Below are positions 47,079 through 58,400 of a stretch of 64,000 nucleotides of DNA, one piece after another. The notes beneath the pieces were generated by a model. That model was not told the origin of the DNA, did not search any database, and saw only the letters and a list, made by a program, of their open reading frames with translations. Source of the stretch: Monomorium pharaonis. Its lineage: Eukaryota; Arthropoda; Insecta; Hymenoptera; Formicidae. The translations under genes were made by a program, and so were the position numbers. The DNA lies in assembly GCF_013373865.1 (NCBI RefSeq), contig NC_050477.1, positions 1,423,309 to 1,487,308 of the forward strand, given 5' to 3'. The number at the start of each line of letters is the position of its first letter. The stretch's first letter is position 1.

Positions 47079-48641
47079 TCGGTTCTCACCCTCTTCTATC
47101 TCGGTTCACGCCACTCTTTCCCTTCCGACGGATCGCGTTCGTCTCCGCTCGACCTTTCTCTCTCGACTCCCCTTCTATCCGCGTAACTTTTCCCTTCCTC
47201 CCCCTTCTCTTCTGCACTTGCCCCCGCGCCGTTCTCGCTCGGTCCGTCACTTCGCAGTTGCTTTACGAGCCAGTAACTTCCCCGAACGGGGCGACTTCAT
47301 TACTTCTCATTTCCTCCCGGCGGACGCTTTTCCGCGGCCGCGCGTCCATCCGCTCTTCCTCCGTCCCGTTACATACTGGCTTTTTCCACTTCACCGCGGA
47401 AACGCAGGCTATTTTGGCGGACGCGAACTCATTTGCTGCTCGCGTGAGCGAGTGTCGAACGCCAACCTGTTTTCGTTTCGGTATTCGAGAGGATTAAAAA
47501 TGTTTTCCGCGAAGGGAGCCGGAGAATGAAGGAGAAATGGCAGCGTAACATTTATATAAAAAGGTCAGCCGTAACGAATCATTTTGATTCGCACACGGCG
47601 AAAAATAAATTAAAATATATTCCATCTCAAATTTGATTAATGAAAATAAATTTAATAACTTAGGTATCGATGTAATAAAGCATCGATCAAGGGTAGAATC
47701 GATACCCATTAAATATTTGCAGCTCCGGGCATGTTGCACGAAAGAAAAATATTATGGACATTCTTACGTGTACCATAAAGAAAGCAAAACGTATAAGTAT
47801 TAGAATTTTTCTCAAAGTCCAACTTCTCCGGTCTTACGACGGAGCCGAGGACATTAGAAGGGAAAAACAACGAGTTAACACCGCCGCGAAAACTTTTTCG
47901 CCAAAAAAAAAGAAAGAAAAAAAATGTTATAGCGACAATCTGAATTTGCATGCCCGTGAAATCCGTGTCGACAGACTACGACGCAATTCGGGGGAAACTT
48001 ACGAGGAACGTGAGCCGTTGTAAGAGTAAGGTGACACGCCGACGGAACGGTGGTGGTGAACGGGCAGGCAAACACGGACACCCGACTACGACGACGACGG
48101 TAGGGGGGCAGTGAAGTCCCGGGGAATTAAAGAGGAGAGATCGATCCCCGGTGTGTGACGTCCGTCGGCGTTGTCCGCGTTTCGTCGCCGCAAAAAAAAA
48201 AAAAAAAAATAGAAAGAAAAGAACTTCTTTGACGCGACTCGCGCGACGATAAAAGCCGCGCGGCGCGGATCGACGGCGCGCGCGGGTGCTGTCGCGCGAC
48301 GATGACAAACTACGGGGAGAGCGGCAGTGGCGGCGGTATCGCTTAACGTTCCGCGGGCGATTAATAAACGTTATTACCGTCGTCGCGCGCCGGCTACGCC
48401 GTCCACCTACACCGACGTCGTTGCCGACGTCGCTTTTAAAGTGCGCCGTAAACGCGCCGCACATAAATAACTTCGAGACTCGCTCCGGCCGATTCTTGCG
48501 CCCCCCCTTTTTCTTTCATTTTTTTCCCTTCTTTTTTTTTTTTTACAACTAAGCTACTGCGTCCTTAGCTGCGACGCGACGGTTCGCGGTCACACGTCGT
48601 TTATCTCGCGTGCGAGAAACAAGGGGACCCCTCGGTGATTG

Positions 48642-49178
48642 AGGGGGTGTTCTGGTCTAAAGTGCGAAAAAGGTCGCTTATTTTTGGAAATGAAGAAAAA
48701 CTTTTCTACGCTTACTACATATATTTATCGGTACATTTTTAGTAAATATCTACAGGTTTTGATGTGATTAAATGTTTATTAGTTTTTATATTGCGTAAGC
48801 TTACAAATAAAGGCATTTTTCAAGTCAGCTGATTTCTCAGGAACCACTGAAGCTATCAACTTCAGCTTTCGGATATGTATTTATGATATATGAAATAAGC
48901 TAAGGATTATTTCGATATTCATACATTAAAATATTTTAAATAAACTACGTTTTTATACAAGTTTAATCGATTTTGTTAATAAATTTATATTTGTTCTTTA
49001 AAATCGAGTCATTGTAATAATTTGCTACATTTTTTATTTGCTCTAGTTGACATTTAGCCATACGAAAATTTGTATTTAAATACTTAAAGGCAGAAGAAGA
49101 ATATGTGCATCGATTCTCTTTAAAAAATTGTCATTTTTAAAAACGAGTAGTTTTTCGTGCGGACTGGAATACTCCTTT
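48642..49178. mobile_element. Non-autonomous DNA transposon (MITE-like) with terminal inverted repeats
   Basis: The left end (48642-48692) begins AGGGGGTGTTCTGGTC and continues with GTGCGAAAAA. The right end read on the minus strand (49178 to 49132) begins AAGGAGTATTCCAGTC and continues with GCACGAAAAA. The two arms align over about 48 bases with gaps, and nearly all mismatches are G/A or C/T transitions, as expected for an old copy. The interior is AT-rich and has no long ORF, so a transposase must be supplied elsewhere. A target-site duplication is not clear, so the superfamily is undetermined. Confidence 0.5.
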
Positions 49179-49485
49179 AATTAATTACGAACTTCGCTTC
49201 GCTTTGTGTTTTTACGTAAAGGAGAAAGGAACATTTGGGTTAAAGTTCGTCTTCTTGAGAACGTCTAGTCTCTAAGAGGTCGCTTCTAAAATTCTACGTC
49301 GTATCGCGAAATGACGCGGAGAGCGAATATTTAAATCGTAACGCTACGCTTTTCCACTCCTTCGATAAGGAAGTGGATGCGCGCACACACAAAGAGCTCT
49401 CGAGAATAGCTCTGAATATTTAAACAGCGACCGTCCACTCGCGAGCGGCCAAGGACACACTCGAATTTCTCGCACGAGCGCACCC

Positions 49486-49490
<5 letters not shown>

Positions 49491-49521
<31 letters not shown>
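49491..49521 (+). repeat. (TC)15 microsatellite
   Basis: Uninterrupted TC dinucleotides. Confidence 0.95.
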
Positions 49522-49526
<5 letters not shown>

Positions 49527-50123
49527 GCGTGCGTGGCACGCGGGCGAGAGCACGCGCGGTATCGCGCTTGACTCGCGCCTCCGGGCACGCATATTATACA
49601 CGTGCGAGGAGCGGCAAGAGTCAGGGATGAGGGAGAGAATACGGCAAGCAAGGGCGAGGGCCGATCATGCGGCACGACGTTGGAGGGTGCGAGCGACAAG
49701 ATCCCGCGACCGAGAACATCGCTCCCCTTCTCGTACGAGAACTTTCGTCCTGTCCCCGAAGAAGGGGATGACGCAGCCGCCACGTCTCGTCGCACAACGC
49801 ATTTCCACGGGGACGTGAGGGATGGAATTGTTTCCCCCGGCTTTCGACGCGCAATTAACGTACACGTAATTATAATTAATTGTTTTGTAAGTTTCGTTTA
49901 CAATTTATCGATACACGTGAGCGTACGCACGTAAATTTTTATCACGCGTTTTGGACGCGGCGTCGTAAACCTTATTTACGCCATTCGCAGTTCATATAGT
50001 CAGTCACGGGGCGGTCATCGGCGCGGAGATTTATTACGGCGACACGTGCAGCCGCGTCTCTGCCGTGCGAAGTCGTGAAAATATAAATTTCTGCGAGGAC
50101 GCGTCCGCGTCCGCAGGCCCGTT

Positions 50124-50167
50124 GACTAATTATCCCAATTACAGGCCGCGAATCGGAGTAATTAGTC
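50124..50167. promoter_or_regulatory. Inverted homeodomain-type sites
   Basis: GACTAATTA at 50124-50132 and its exact reverse complement TAATTAGTC at 50159-50167 flank 26 bases that contain CCCAATTACAGG. TAATTA is a typical homeodomain core. The surrounding 300 bases are unique and mixed in composition, with no ORF, as seen in conserved regulatory elements. Function is inferred. Confidence 0.3.
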
Positions 50168-50467
50168 GCGCGCGCGCTGCGTGCCGGGGCGATCGATCGC
50201 CCAGGCTAATAACGGGGCAACCATTTATCAGTTCATAAATCCTCCCCTGTATATAAACCCGTAGCCCGTGCGCGCCGTATAGAAATTTACTGACTGAGAG
50301 TCACTCATATTGTATATAAACGGATGATACTTTTGTTATATATTTAACGCGCGGGGCCACGCGTGCTAAATTATTGCAATCAAAGAGGAAATCTCAACCG
50401 TCGTGAGGCGCATTAAAAAGTAACGGACGTCGTCGGATCGTATTTTCGAAATGATGTCACCGTGCGA

Positions 50468-50507
50468 TATAAAAGGCGCGCGCTCTCCTCTTTCCGTGGC
50501 GCGCGCC
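50468..50507 (+). promoter_or_regulatory. TATA-like box followed by GC hairpin
   Basis: TATAAAAG at 50468-50475 is immediately followed by an exact 9-base inverted repeat, GGCGCGCGC (50475-50483) and GCGCGCGCC (50499-50507), with a 15-base pyrimidine-rich loop. It could be a core promoter, but no transcript evidence exists and TATAAA words are frequent in this window. Confidence 0.2.
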
Positions 50508-51804
50508 TCTCCATTCACGTGCAAATTCGATATACGGATATAAATTTGTAAGTGCAATTACTCGGCACTTATATGTATATTAAATATCGATATTCGATCC
50601 CATTAATGAGGGTCCCCCGCGAATTTATCGGATAGAGAATTAAGATACTCAGTATCACTCGGTGGCGTGGAAATGAAGGGGTATCCATAAATAATATTCT
50701 CATCCCTCTCCACTTCTCTCCCCCTTTCGTTTTTTTAAGATGTTGAATCATCAGAACTGTACGTCCACGTACGCGATATAATGCATATAAATATATGATT
50801 AAAAGTCCCGGCTTTATTTTCGACAGTTCTGTATGGTTCCTGATAGATTAAAGTTCCGATCATTAAAATAAAACAAAAAATATGTCAGCAAGATGAGAAC
50901 GCCAGGTTTCTGTCGTGAAAGGTTTTCGCCATAGTCATAGGTTCTTGATTTTGCAAGAGTTCTGGCAATTGTTTTCCTTGTAATCATTTTTATCGCCCGA
51001 AAAATCATTTTTTTTTTTTAAATGTCAATCGTCAAGCTATAATTAAGATATCTCGAACCTACGTTTTGGCAACTAATCCCCTCTCGGAAGTCGAGGTAAC
51101 CCAATTGTCTTCAACTCTCGGCGAGTTCTTCGACGGAGGGACAGTGACGGATTTATACTACTCCTCGGAAGTCGTGTTTACCGTTTTCGACGCTTGACCG
51201 AAGTTTTTTGCACCATCGCCGTGAAAACAAGAGCGAGATGCGGCGCGTGCCCCGACAACATCGCGACCTAAGCTTTTTTCCTCCTTTCCCCTTGAAACGA
51301 ACCGATTTTCGAAATGGCCACGATCCAGCTATCTGCCTCTCCTCACCGTTCCCGTTCTCGCCCGGCAATTCGGTTCCGTCGCAGAGATACGGGCGTAAGG
51401 TCGTGCCGTTTTACGTTTCGCGATCGCGCGATCTTTCCACGTCGCGCACGAACGAGCGTCGAACCGAGCTCGTGATCGCTTCGATCTCGCCCGTTGCTTC
51501 GTGCCACGTTTCTTGGATGTGTCGCGTCTCTCTCGGTTCGCAGCGTCCGTCGCTTAGCCCGACGGTTCCAGTTTCGCGTTCTCCATTTCGTCGGTTACGA
51601 AGATTAATTGGGACGCTCGTGTTTACATCGCGGTTAGTATCTTTTCTCGAAAAGTGGTCCATCCGCACCGGAGGTTGCGAGCCGTTTCCCCTTCTCGTGA
51701 TTTTACAAATTTTCGGTAAATATTATTCCTCAGTTCCGGGAGACGTGAGATCGGAGTTCTGCGATTTTGCGTACTTTTTATCCTTTATTTTTACGTTTTT
51801 TCAG

Positions 51805-52057
51805 ATGGCTGCTGCGTGTAAACGAGAACTAATCAAGAATGAATCTAATCGAGCGGCGGCGGCCAATCGCGTTTCGTAAAATTCGTAAATGCAGTGTCGC
51901 GATGATCTAAAACTTGATTGTTCGCTCGTTCGCGTACGACGATACGTGTCGAGTGTCAATGGTAGTGTGTGTGTGTACGATCAAGGGTGAAGGACTACGT
52001 GAAGGAAAGGGACACTCGGAAGCGAAGAGGAGCAAAACGACGGCAACGTGTTGGTCG
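51805..52057 (+). CDS. Possible 5' exon with upstream ORF and translation start
   Basis: Seen: a polypyrimidine tract ending in TTTTTTCAG at 51804 is a strong acceptor, and TCG|GTGAGT at 52057/52058 is a near-consensus donor, 253 bases apart. ATG follows the acceptor directly with G at +4 (MAAACKRELIKNESN...), but this frame stops after 24 codons at 51879. A second ATG at 51959 opens 33 codons (MVVCVCTIKGEGLREGKG...) that reach the donor in phase 0. The arrangement resembles an untranslated internal exon with an upstream ORF, like the candidate at 43431, whose donor also begins TCG|GTGAG. No domain recognised. The exon could be purely non-coding. Confidence 0.25.
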
Positions 52058-52966
52058 GTGAGTGAGTTACTTGTTATATTACGCTTGTCACTTATCATCC
52101 CTAGGTTTCGCAATGACGACAATTTGATCAAGATATAGATAACGTTTACTATTAGAAAAGAAAACCGGGAAAACCTGGAATTTTTTTATCCTCGAAATTC
52201 GTGGATTTTCTTGGTAGGATTTTATTGATATTCAGTAAAGTTTTTGCGAAATCTTATTTTATTTTATTTTAATTCGATACATTCAAAGGCGATGCAAGAC
52301 CGATTTACAATAGACGATCGGTTTGCGTACAAATCATTAACAAATAGGAAATAATATAATGAAAAATATCTTAAGTGCTACGCATTCGGTAACTCTTCCC
52401 TGTATTAATATATCTATTTTTTAAGTTTGAGAAACGCAACAGCTACGTTTCCAATTGTTTCATTATAAATCAATAAATTCGGTAAACATGACGCGTTAAG
52501 GCAGAGGTAAAAATTTAAATAACGACACGGAGATTCTGTCTCGGAGACGGGAACTCGCGTTCTACCGGGGACTGTTATTGTTTCTGTAATGGCAGGAACA
52601 GCGTCCCTGGGGGTCGTAATGCCTCCTCGATGACGAGGCGACGAGCGCAGGTGTGCCGTACGAGCGACGGGATTTGCCCTCCCCCGAGAGAATTCTGCCC
52701 CTCCTCCCCCCGCCTCCTTCTTCCACCGTGTGCGCTGAAGGGTCCTCTTTCGCGAGCTTAACGAGATGACACCGTTCCCAAGATCCTCGGAAAATCCCGA
52801 GCCGCGCGCGCAAGAACATCGCCAGCGCTCAAATTTATTCATTCCCCTCGCCGACGCCGTCGTCGACGTTGCACGCACAACCGTCCGTAACGAGCTTCGG
52901 AGATTTTACCTAACAATAGAGAAGACTGCAGACCTAAGGCACGAAGAGTGAATTTTAGAACGAAAG

Positions 52967-52992
52967 CGAGAGAGAGAGAGAGAGAGAGAGAG
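52967..52992 (+). repeat. (GA)13 microsatellite
   Basis: Uninterrupted GA dinucleotides. Confidence 0.95.
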
Positions 52993-53348
52993 ACGTACCT
53001 GTATCGGTCGACGAAGGAGATCAAGTAGTCCTAGTTAACAACAGTTTTAATTCGTAACAGCTGAATTTCTTTTTTTAATTTGACCGTTATTATTAATAAA
53101 GTACATACATAATGTAGAAATTGATAAGGAACCAAGTTCGCGAATGATGTATCGTCATTCATTCTGTCGCGGGAGGAGGGGGGGAGACAAAAAAAATACT
53201 ACAAGAAAACGTCAGGTCTTAATTTCGAGAAAGCTCGCGTACGATAAATTATCGAGCTTACAAATTGCATCCGGAAAAAAAAAGAAGACAGTGATCGATA
53301 TCCCGTGCGAAAGAAAAATTAGCGCGACGGTCGTGCGAAAGTCGAACG

Positions 53349-53370
53349 GACGACGACGACGACGACGACG
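53349..53370 (+). repeat. (ACG)7 trinucleotide repeat
   Basis: Seven ACG/GAC units. Confidence 0.9.
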
Positions 53371-53607
53371 AAAGGGTTAAACTGGCTGAGAGGACTGGAG
53401 TCTGTGGATGGCGGTAGGGTGACGGTCGGTGCGCGAGTCGGGCGGGTGTGGGGGGAGGGACAGGGTCTTCATGGAGCGACGTTTAACAGCATCGTAACCG
53501 GCTGGGATGATTACCTCACCAGCCAACGTAGGACTCTACGACCTACCCTCTGCTCGTCGTCGGCGTCGCGACGCCCGTAAACGGAAGCCCCACGGCAATG
53601 CTTCCAA

Positions 53608-53627
53608 CTCTCTCTCTCTCTCTCTCT
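53608..53627 (+). repeat. (CT)n microsatellite
   Basis: About ten CT units. Confidence 0.9.
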
Positions 53628-54836
53628 TCTCCCCCCCTTTTCCGCCCGACTTCCCCGGGCTCCCATCTCAGCTCCCTTCCCTCTCGTCGTCGTGCGATGC
53701 ATATCCAACCCTTTAACCACCTGCCGGAGAAGCGGCAGCAATCTCGGGCGGCGAATGCGCAGCGCCCCGAAAATGTTAAAGGAGCCGCGGTAACGCTTTC
53801 GACTCTCAACCAGAAGAGCCAGCCGAAGAATTCTCTTGCCAAGGCGATCCTTTGAAGTTAGAGCTATCGTTGGACTATGCACGAGGATAGCAGGAACGAG
53901 GTAATTTCAGAAATGGGATTCTATACCCGAAAGAATTCTAGCAGATTTTTCCTTTTTTTTTTTTTTTTTTTAAGAATTCTCTTTCTCTCTCTCTCGATTT
54001 ACAAAAATCTTTGTTCACAGATATTCCGATAGGTTTGTTTGCATTAATATGGAAATCGCAGTTAACAAATTATAAATTTAGGAGAAAGAAAAATGAATTT
54101 TCCCTGATGATTCGTATCTTTCGGTATCATCTCTTTGTACGGGCAGAGTTCGCTCGAGCTAGTATTTCGAGCCAACCTTTTTTAAACGCGATGTAAGGGA
54201 CACCTTTTACACTCGGCCGAATCGATTCGCGCGATACTCTCTTTCGCTTGGCTTCGCTCTCTCCCCGTTCTAGTTTCTTTGGCTTTTCGTCACGACGATT
54301 GACAGGCTTTATGGCGGCGGTACGGTCACGCTTAACGACCGAGCCAATCGTAAAAAGCTCCGCCGGCGCTGCGGAGCGTAGATAAGGTCTTCGTCATTGA
54401 CAACCTTGCGGCGGAAGAAGGACGAGTCCGGCACTCGACGTGAGAACAGGAACGAGGAATTTCGCGATCGCGTACTAATGTACGGAGAACATCGATAATT
54501 TATATTTGTACTAAAATAATATTATTTCTTCCGCCGCAACAAGAATTGCTGTGTTTTTTAATAATTTTAAAAATTATATGTTTTTATGCTGTGTATAATA
54601 TATATTTCCTTGCAAAATTCAGAAGAATGATGCGACTTGCATAGAATACATAGTTATTACAGGTGTTTGAAATCAGGTAAAAGATATTTTAATTCGCTCT
54701 CATTTTGATTCTTAAGAACATACCGCGTGAAAATAGATGTCTATTATTTTCATAATTGATTGTAGTATCGAAAATTATAGTGAAATTGTTTATTCATTGG
54801 AAGATTTTTACACGAACAATATTACATTTTCGTTAG

Positions 54837-55073
54837 ATTACGTCTGACTACGACAAAACGGTGCACGTGCGTGTTAGAATCAGTTTGCCAAGCGACGCGA
54901 TTATCACGTTGCAACTGCACCAATGCCGCAAGGATAAACGATTGCTAGATATCGCTTACGAGACACTGTGGAAAGGAAGTTCGTTTATCGACTCGCTTAC
55001 GCGAGAGCAAAAAATTGCCAAGACAATCGAGTCGGAATCCATATTCGAATCGTTAAGGAAAATAATTATATAA
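54837..55073 (+). CDS. Possible terminal coding exon, unknown protein
   Basis: Seen: after a modest acceptor (ATTTTCGTTAG at 54836) a frame is open for 78 codons and ends in TAA at 55071-55073. There is no ATG at the 5' end, so it would have to be spliced in. The peptide starts ITSDYDKTVHVRVRISLPSD and ends FESLRKIII; it is the most protein-like translation in the window, with balanced charged and hydrophobic residues and little Arg/Ser/Pro bias. The coding stretch is also richer in GC than the AT-rich DNA on both sides. The run VHVRVRISLPSDAIITLQL followed by LLDIAYETL vaguely suggests the first strands and helix of a ubiquitin-like or FERM N-terminal fold, but this is only an impression. 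It could also be a decayed gene fragment. Confidence 0.33.
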   Translation: MTSDYDKTVHVRVRISLPSDAIITLQLHQCRKDKRLLDIAYETLWKGSSFIDSLTREQKIAKTIESESIFESLRKIII

Positions 55074-56313
55074 ATCAATGAAAAAAAAATTTGATTCACA
55101 AGACACAATTCTAATTTAATATCACAACCTTATTTCAACGTATTATAACTTACATCATAAACTCAGTTCTATTTAAGCATTTTTATTTTTTAAATAGAAA
55201 ATTTTTTTAAGTATGCATATGGCATATTGAGATATTTTATATAGTTAAAAAAATGACGGAAGAAAGTTATAAATCTTTGATATGTCATCGATGCGCAATA
55301 TTGTTGAACTAGATGCATTTTTAAGTGAAGTTCAGCGTCTTTATTGCGCACTGTAAAATTCTTCTAGACGAAGATAGACCTAGATAGACCTTCGTGACTA
55401 ACTTCAGGCACTGTTACGTGCCACAACTCGCTAATTGTTAATTTTCATTATGTCCCGTCAGTTGGACGTCACAGCGCGTTCCGCCCCGCGAGAATTAAAT
55501 TAATGCAATAAATTCGCTGAATTTAGTACGGGCGCGTCGAGCGAGATATTTTTTTAACCATATTTCTCGTAAAACGCGTTCGGAACCGCGTATTGTATTC
55601 GCGTGCGTGTGATGCGCAAATGTGTAGAACGACCGTGCGAAGAGTAATTGGGCAATATTGTCGGTAAGTATGATTGTGACCGCGAATAGGGATGGGGTTG
55701 AGAACTGTGCGCGCCACGAGGCGAGACAGAGAGAAAGAGAGAGAGGAAGGGAGAAAGAGAAAAAAGTAGAGTGCTAAACAGGGCGAAAGAGATGCAGATA
55801 AATGAGGGATATAAAGGTAGGAGAGATATAAAAGACCGTTTACGAGTCATCGAAAATGTCTCAGGGCGAAACTTATCGAAACTATCTTCATTTGATTCTT
55901 AATCGTGACTTAAAAATACTTTTTGCATTTAATATTTTTCGTACACATTATTGATTATTTATTAGAAATTTGTTTAACGACATATTGATATTAACTATAG
56001 AGTGAAGCTAATGAAACATTTCAAGTAAAATACAGTTTTATCTATATTTAACGTAATGACCTGAATTCAATAAGTTCGAAAGTCAATCATTTTGATATTT
56101 TAATAAGATTTTAGACCAATTTTTAGATTTTAATTTATTTTGGATTTTGAGGAAAAAAATGCGCTTTTCGCTCTCTCAATGCAAGGAAAAAAATCAATCG
56201 CGTTATATGCATAAAAGAATTAATTCCGTCACTTGAAAATGTCACTAGATTCAATCACGGAGATATTAAGTTTGTTAACGACGTGTTCTCTATAATATTT
56301 CGTCTGTCTCTCC

Positions 56314-56348
<35 letters not shown>

Positions 56349-56700
56349 CCCGCGTTAATAAATCAGAATAATTGAATAGTGCGGATTTTTCGAGATACGA
56401 ATGCCACAGACCGCTAACGAAAGGCGCGCGCTGCGGAACGGTAGAAAAAAAAAGAACACCTTTCATTCAAGAGGCAGCCTACGAGCGAACGTTGCTCCTC
56501 CATTAGCGACAGACGTAACAAAGCGCCTTTTCATGAGGCATCGCCCACGACCAACTCGCATAAACTCGACCGTCTCCCGAGCCTCGCGTGATCATCCCTC
56601 TTTCTCGGGGCTTCCGTCAAAAATCCAACGCGCGTTCCAACGCGTGAAGACAAAGGTGGCAACGGGAAAAGCCGCGGGGAGTGACGAGGAACGAGAGCGG
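55074..56700. other. AT-rich DNA, nothing seen
   Basis: Mostly AT-rich with a GC-richer patch at 55440-55740 and purine-rich DNA to 55840. GATAGACCTA then GATAGACCTT at about 55374 is a 10-bp tandem. AATAAA words occur but with no linked transcript. Confidence 0.55.
56311..56347 (+). repeat. (CT)n microsatellite
   Basis: CT units with one TTT interruption. Confidence 0.9.
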
Positions 56701-57227
56701 GATGTGAAGAAAGGAAAAAAAGTGAGAGGTGGTGGAAAAATCGTGGAAGCGGAAGGAGGAAAAAGAAGAATATGAAGAGGGAGAGAAAGAGCGAGAAAAA
56801 AGGGAACGCGCGAGAGAGGGGGAGAGAGAGAGAGAAGTTCGATGTCGAACTCAGCCCTCGACCGAACGGCTCACCATCCCTTTCCCGTTCTCATCTATAG
56901 AAGATACCCTTCGACTCTCCGTGCCCTCGTACGTGCTCTCGCCCGCAGACCGTCCCTATACTCTCGCACGTACACGTATTCACCTATACAGGCGCGTGCG
57001 GAAAGCCGTAGTCACCCTCCAGCGGCCCGCGGCCCCGCCCGTCGCACCCCCCGTCTCGTCAACCCTCGGCTCGGCCGGCGTGTTCCCGCCCTCTCCGTGT
57101 TTCCGCGGCCCGTTCCAACCACCCCGTTCCACGCCGTGTCCCGCAGGGCATGTCCCTATACACCGCCGACATGCAATTGTCCGCTCTATCGCCTCTAGAT
57201 CCGTCCTCGCGTCGCGCACGCGGCGCC

Positions 57228-57237
57228 TATAAAAAAA
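57228..57237 (+). promoter_or_regulatory. TATA-like box in CpG-rich domain
   Basis: TATAAAAAAA lies inside a CpG-rich unique stretch, with pyrimidine-rich DNA about 30 bases downstream. Candidate core promoter only; no initiator of clear quality. Confidence 0.15.
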
Positions 57238-57474
57238 GTGTCTCTCTGATAAGATCCGGTCGCACTCGCGGAATCGCGACGTCGAATTCAAGCGTGTCCG
57301 GGCGGCGTCGCGGATTTTACGCGGATTTTTCGCGGGGGCGCCGCGCGGACAGTACTTTCGCCGCCGCCGGAAAATTCTCATCCCCTTTGGTGGCACGCTC
57401 CGCGGCACGCCCGGCCGTCTCTGTTATACTGCCGGCAGCGACCCAACCGTCTCCTCCCTCGTTCGCTCCCGCAG

Positions 57475-57519
57475 CTCTCTCTCTCTCTCTCTCTCTCTCA
57501 CTCACACACACACACACAC
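57475..57519 (+). repeat. (CT)12 / (CA)n compound microsatellite
   Basis: CT units pass into CA units. Confidence 0.95.
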
Positions 57520-57843
57520 TCTCACCCCAAACTCGTCCCCTCGCGCCTCGCCCACGCCCGTCCGTCGCTCGCCCGCCGCGCCGCGCCGCCACCGCCACGC
57601 CATCGCCGCGTCGCTGCCGTCCCCTCGAGCCAGCCGAGCTAACCACCTCATCCCAACCACCGCCCGGCCACCCACCCACGCGCGCTACCCCCTACCCTCG
57701 ACCGCGCCACTCTGCGAGCCGCTCGTTAACCTGCTAGCGCCCCTCTAACCGCTGCTGCAGGGCTGCTGCCGCCGCCACCGCCGTTGCCGCCGTCGCTACC
57801 GTGGCTGCTATATTTACATATCAATATTCCATGGCGTGGCAGG

Positions 57844-57880
57844 GTGGCTGGCTGGCTGGCTGGCTGGCTGGCGGGCTGGT

Positions 57881-57911
<31 letters not shown>

Positions 57912-57913
57912 TT
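57844..57913 (+). repeat. (GGCT)n tetranucleotide repeat
   Basis: About 16 GGCT units with two interruptions; the reverse complement is (AGCC)n, the unit found at 32287. Confidence 0.95.
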
Positions 57914-58061
57914 GCACGCTCTCCTGATCGTAAAGTAGCGGTGGCGTGCTCCTGCGGATCCTGTCTACCTCCCTGCATCCCCTTCCCCCTTGCTTCTGTC
58001 GCTCCCTTCCTCTCCCCGGGGCCCCGAATCTCTCGAGGGATGAAATCCTGAGGAGAGAGAA

Positions 58062-58079
58062 TGAGAGAGAGAGAGAGAG
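58062..58079 (+). repeat. (GA)n microsatellite
   Basis: About nine GA units. Confidence 0.9.
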
Positions 58080-58400
58080 CGTTCAGACAAGAGTATTCCC
58101 GTCCAGGAGTTCGGAGACGCCGAGAGTAATGATCCGACTGGCTGCGTGTCTTCGACTGACAGCGTTAAGGGTGGCCGCGAGGGAGAGGGAGTAGGAAATT
58201 TCCTCGAGAACTGTCGGCTCCCGAGACGGCAAAAGGGTAAAGGCCGCCGCGACACCCCCATCTGGGCTTCTCCTGAATTCTTTGTGCAGTCACGCGGCAG
58301 GATCGCGGACGTCGCGCTGGCTAAAAATATGAATGTCACCGCGTGACAACTCGCATAATGACGACAATGCATCACAAAAAGTCTTGCGCTTTTATATTCG

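Larger units (their letters stand above)
43644..48641. other. Mixed DNA then large CpG/microsatellite domain
   Basis: 43650-44400 is unique and CpG-rich; 44570-45550 is AT-leaning and contains the 93-nt hairpin. 45900-48500 is CpG-rich with GAC, AGC, CCT and CT repeats, interrupted by an AT-rich stretch at 47530-47760. Frames are low complexity. Confidence 0.5.
49179..51804. other. Mixed DNA with a regulatory-looking patch
   Basis: 49400-49900 is CpG-rich; 49960-50330 is unique with TAATTA sites; 50560-51060 AT-leaning. The open plus frame 51208-51879 covers 223 codons but its composition changes at the acceptor at 51804, so its upstream part is probably intron. Confidence 0.45.
52058..54836. 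other. Possible intron or intergenic DNA
   Basis: AT-rich at 52130-52470 and 54480-54836, CpG-rich at 52540-52870 and 53340-53880, with GA, ACG and CT repeats. No credible ORF. Confidence 0.5.
56701..58400. other. CpG- and repeat-rich domain
   Basis: Purine-rich to 56840, then CpG-rich to about 57780. The plus frame 57150-57737 (195 codons) starts after an acceptor-like CCCGCAG but quickly becomes Ala/Pro/Arg/Ser low complexity. Promoter or 5' exon content is possible. Confidence 0.4.
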
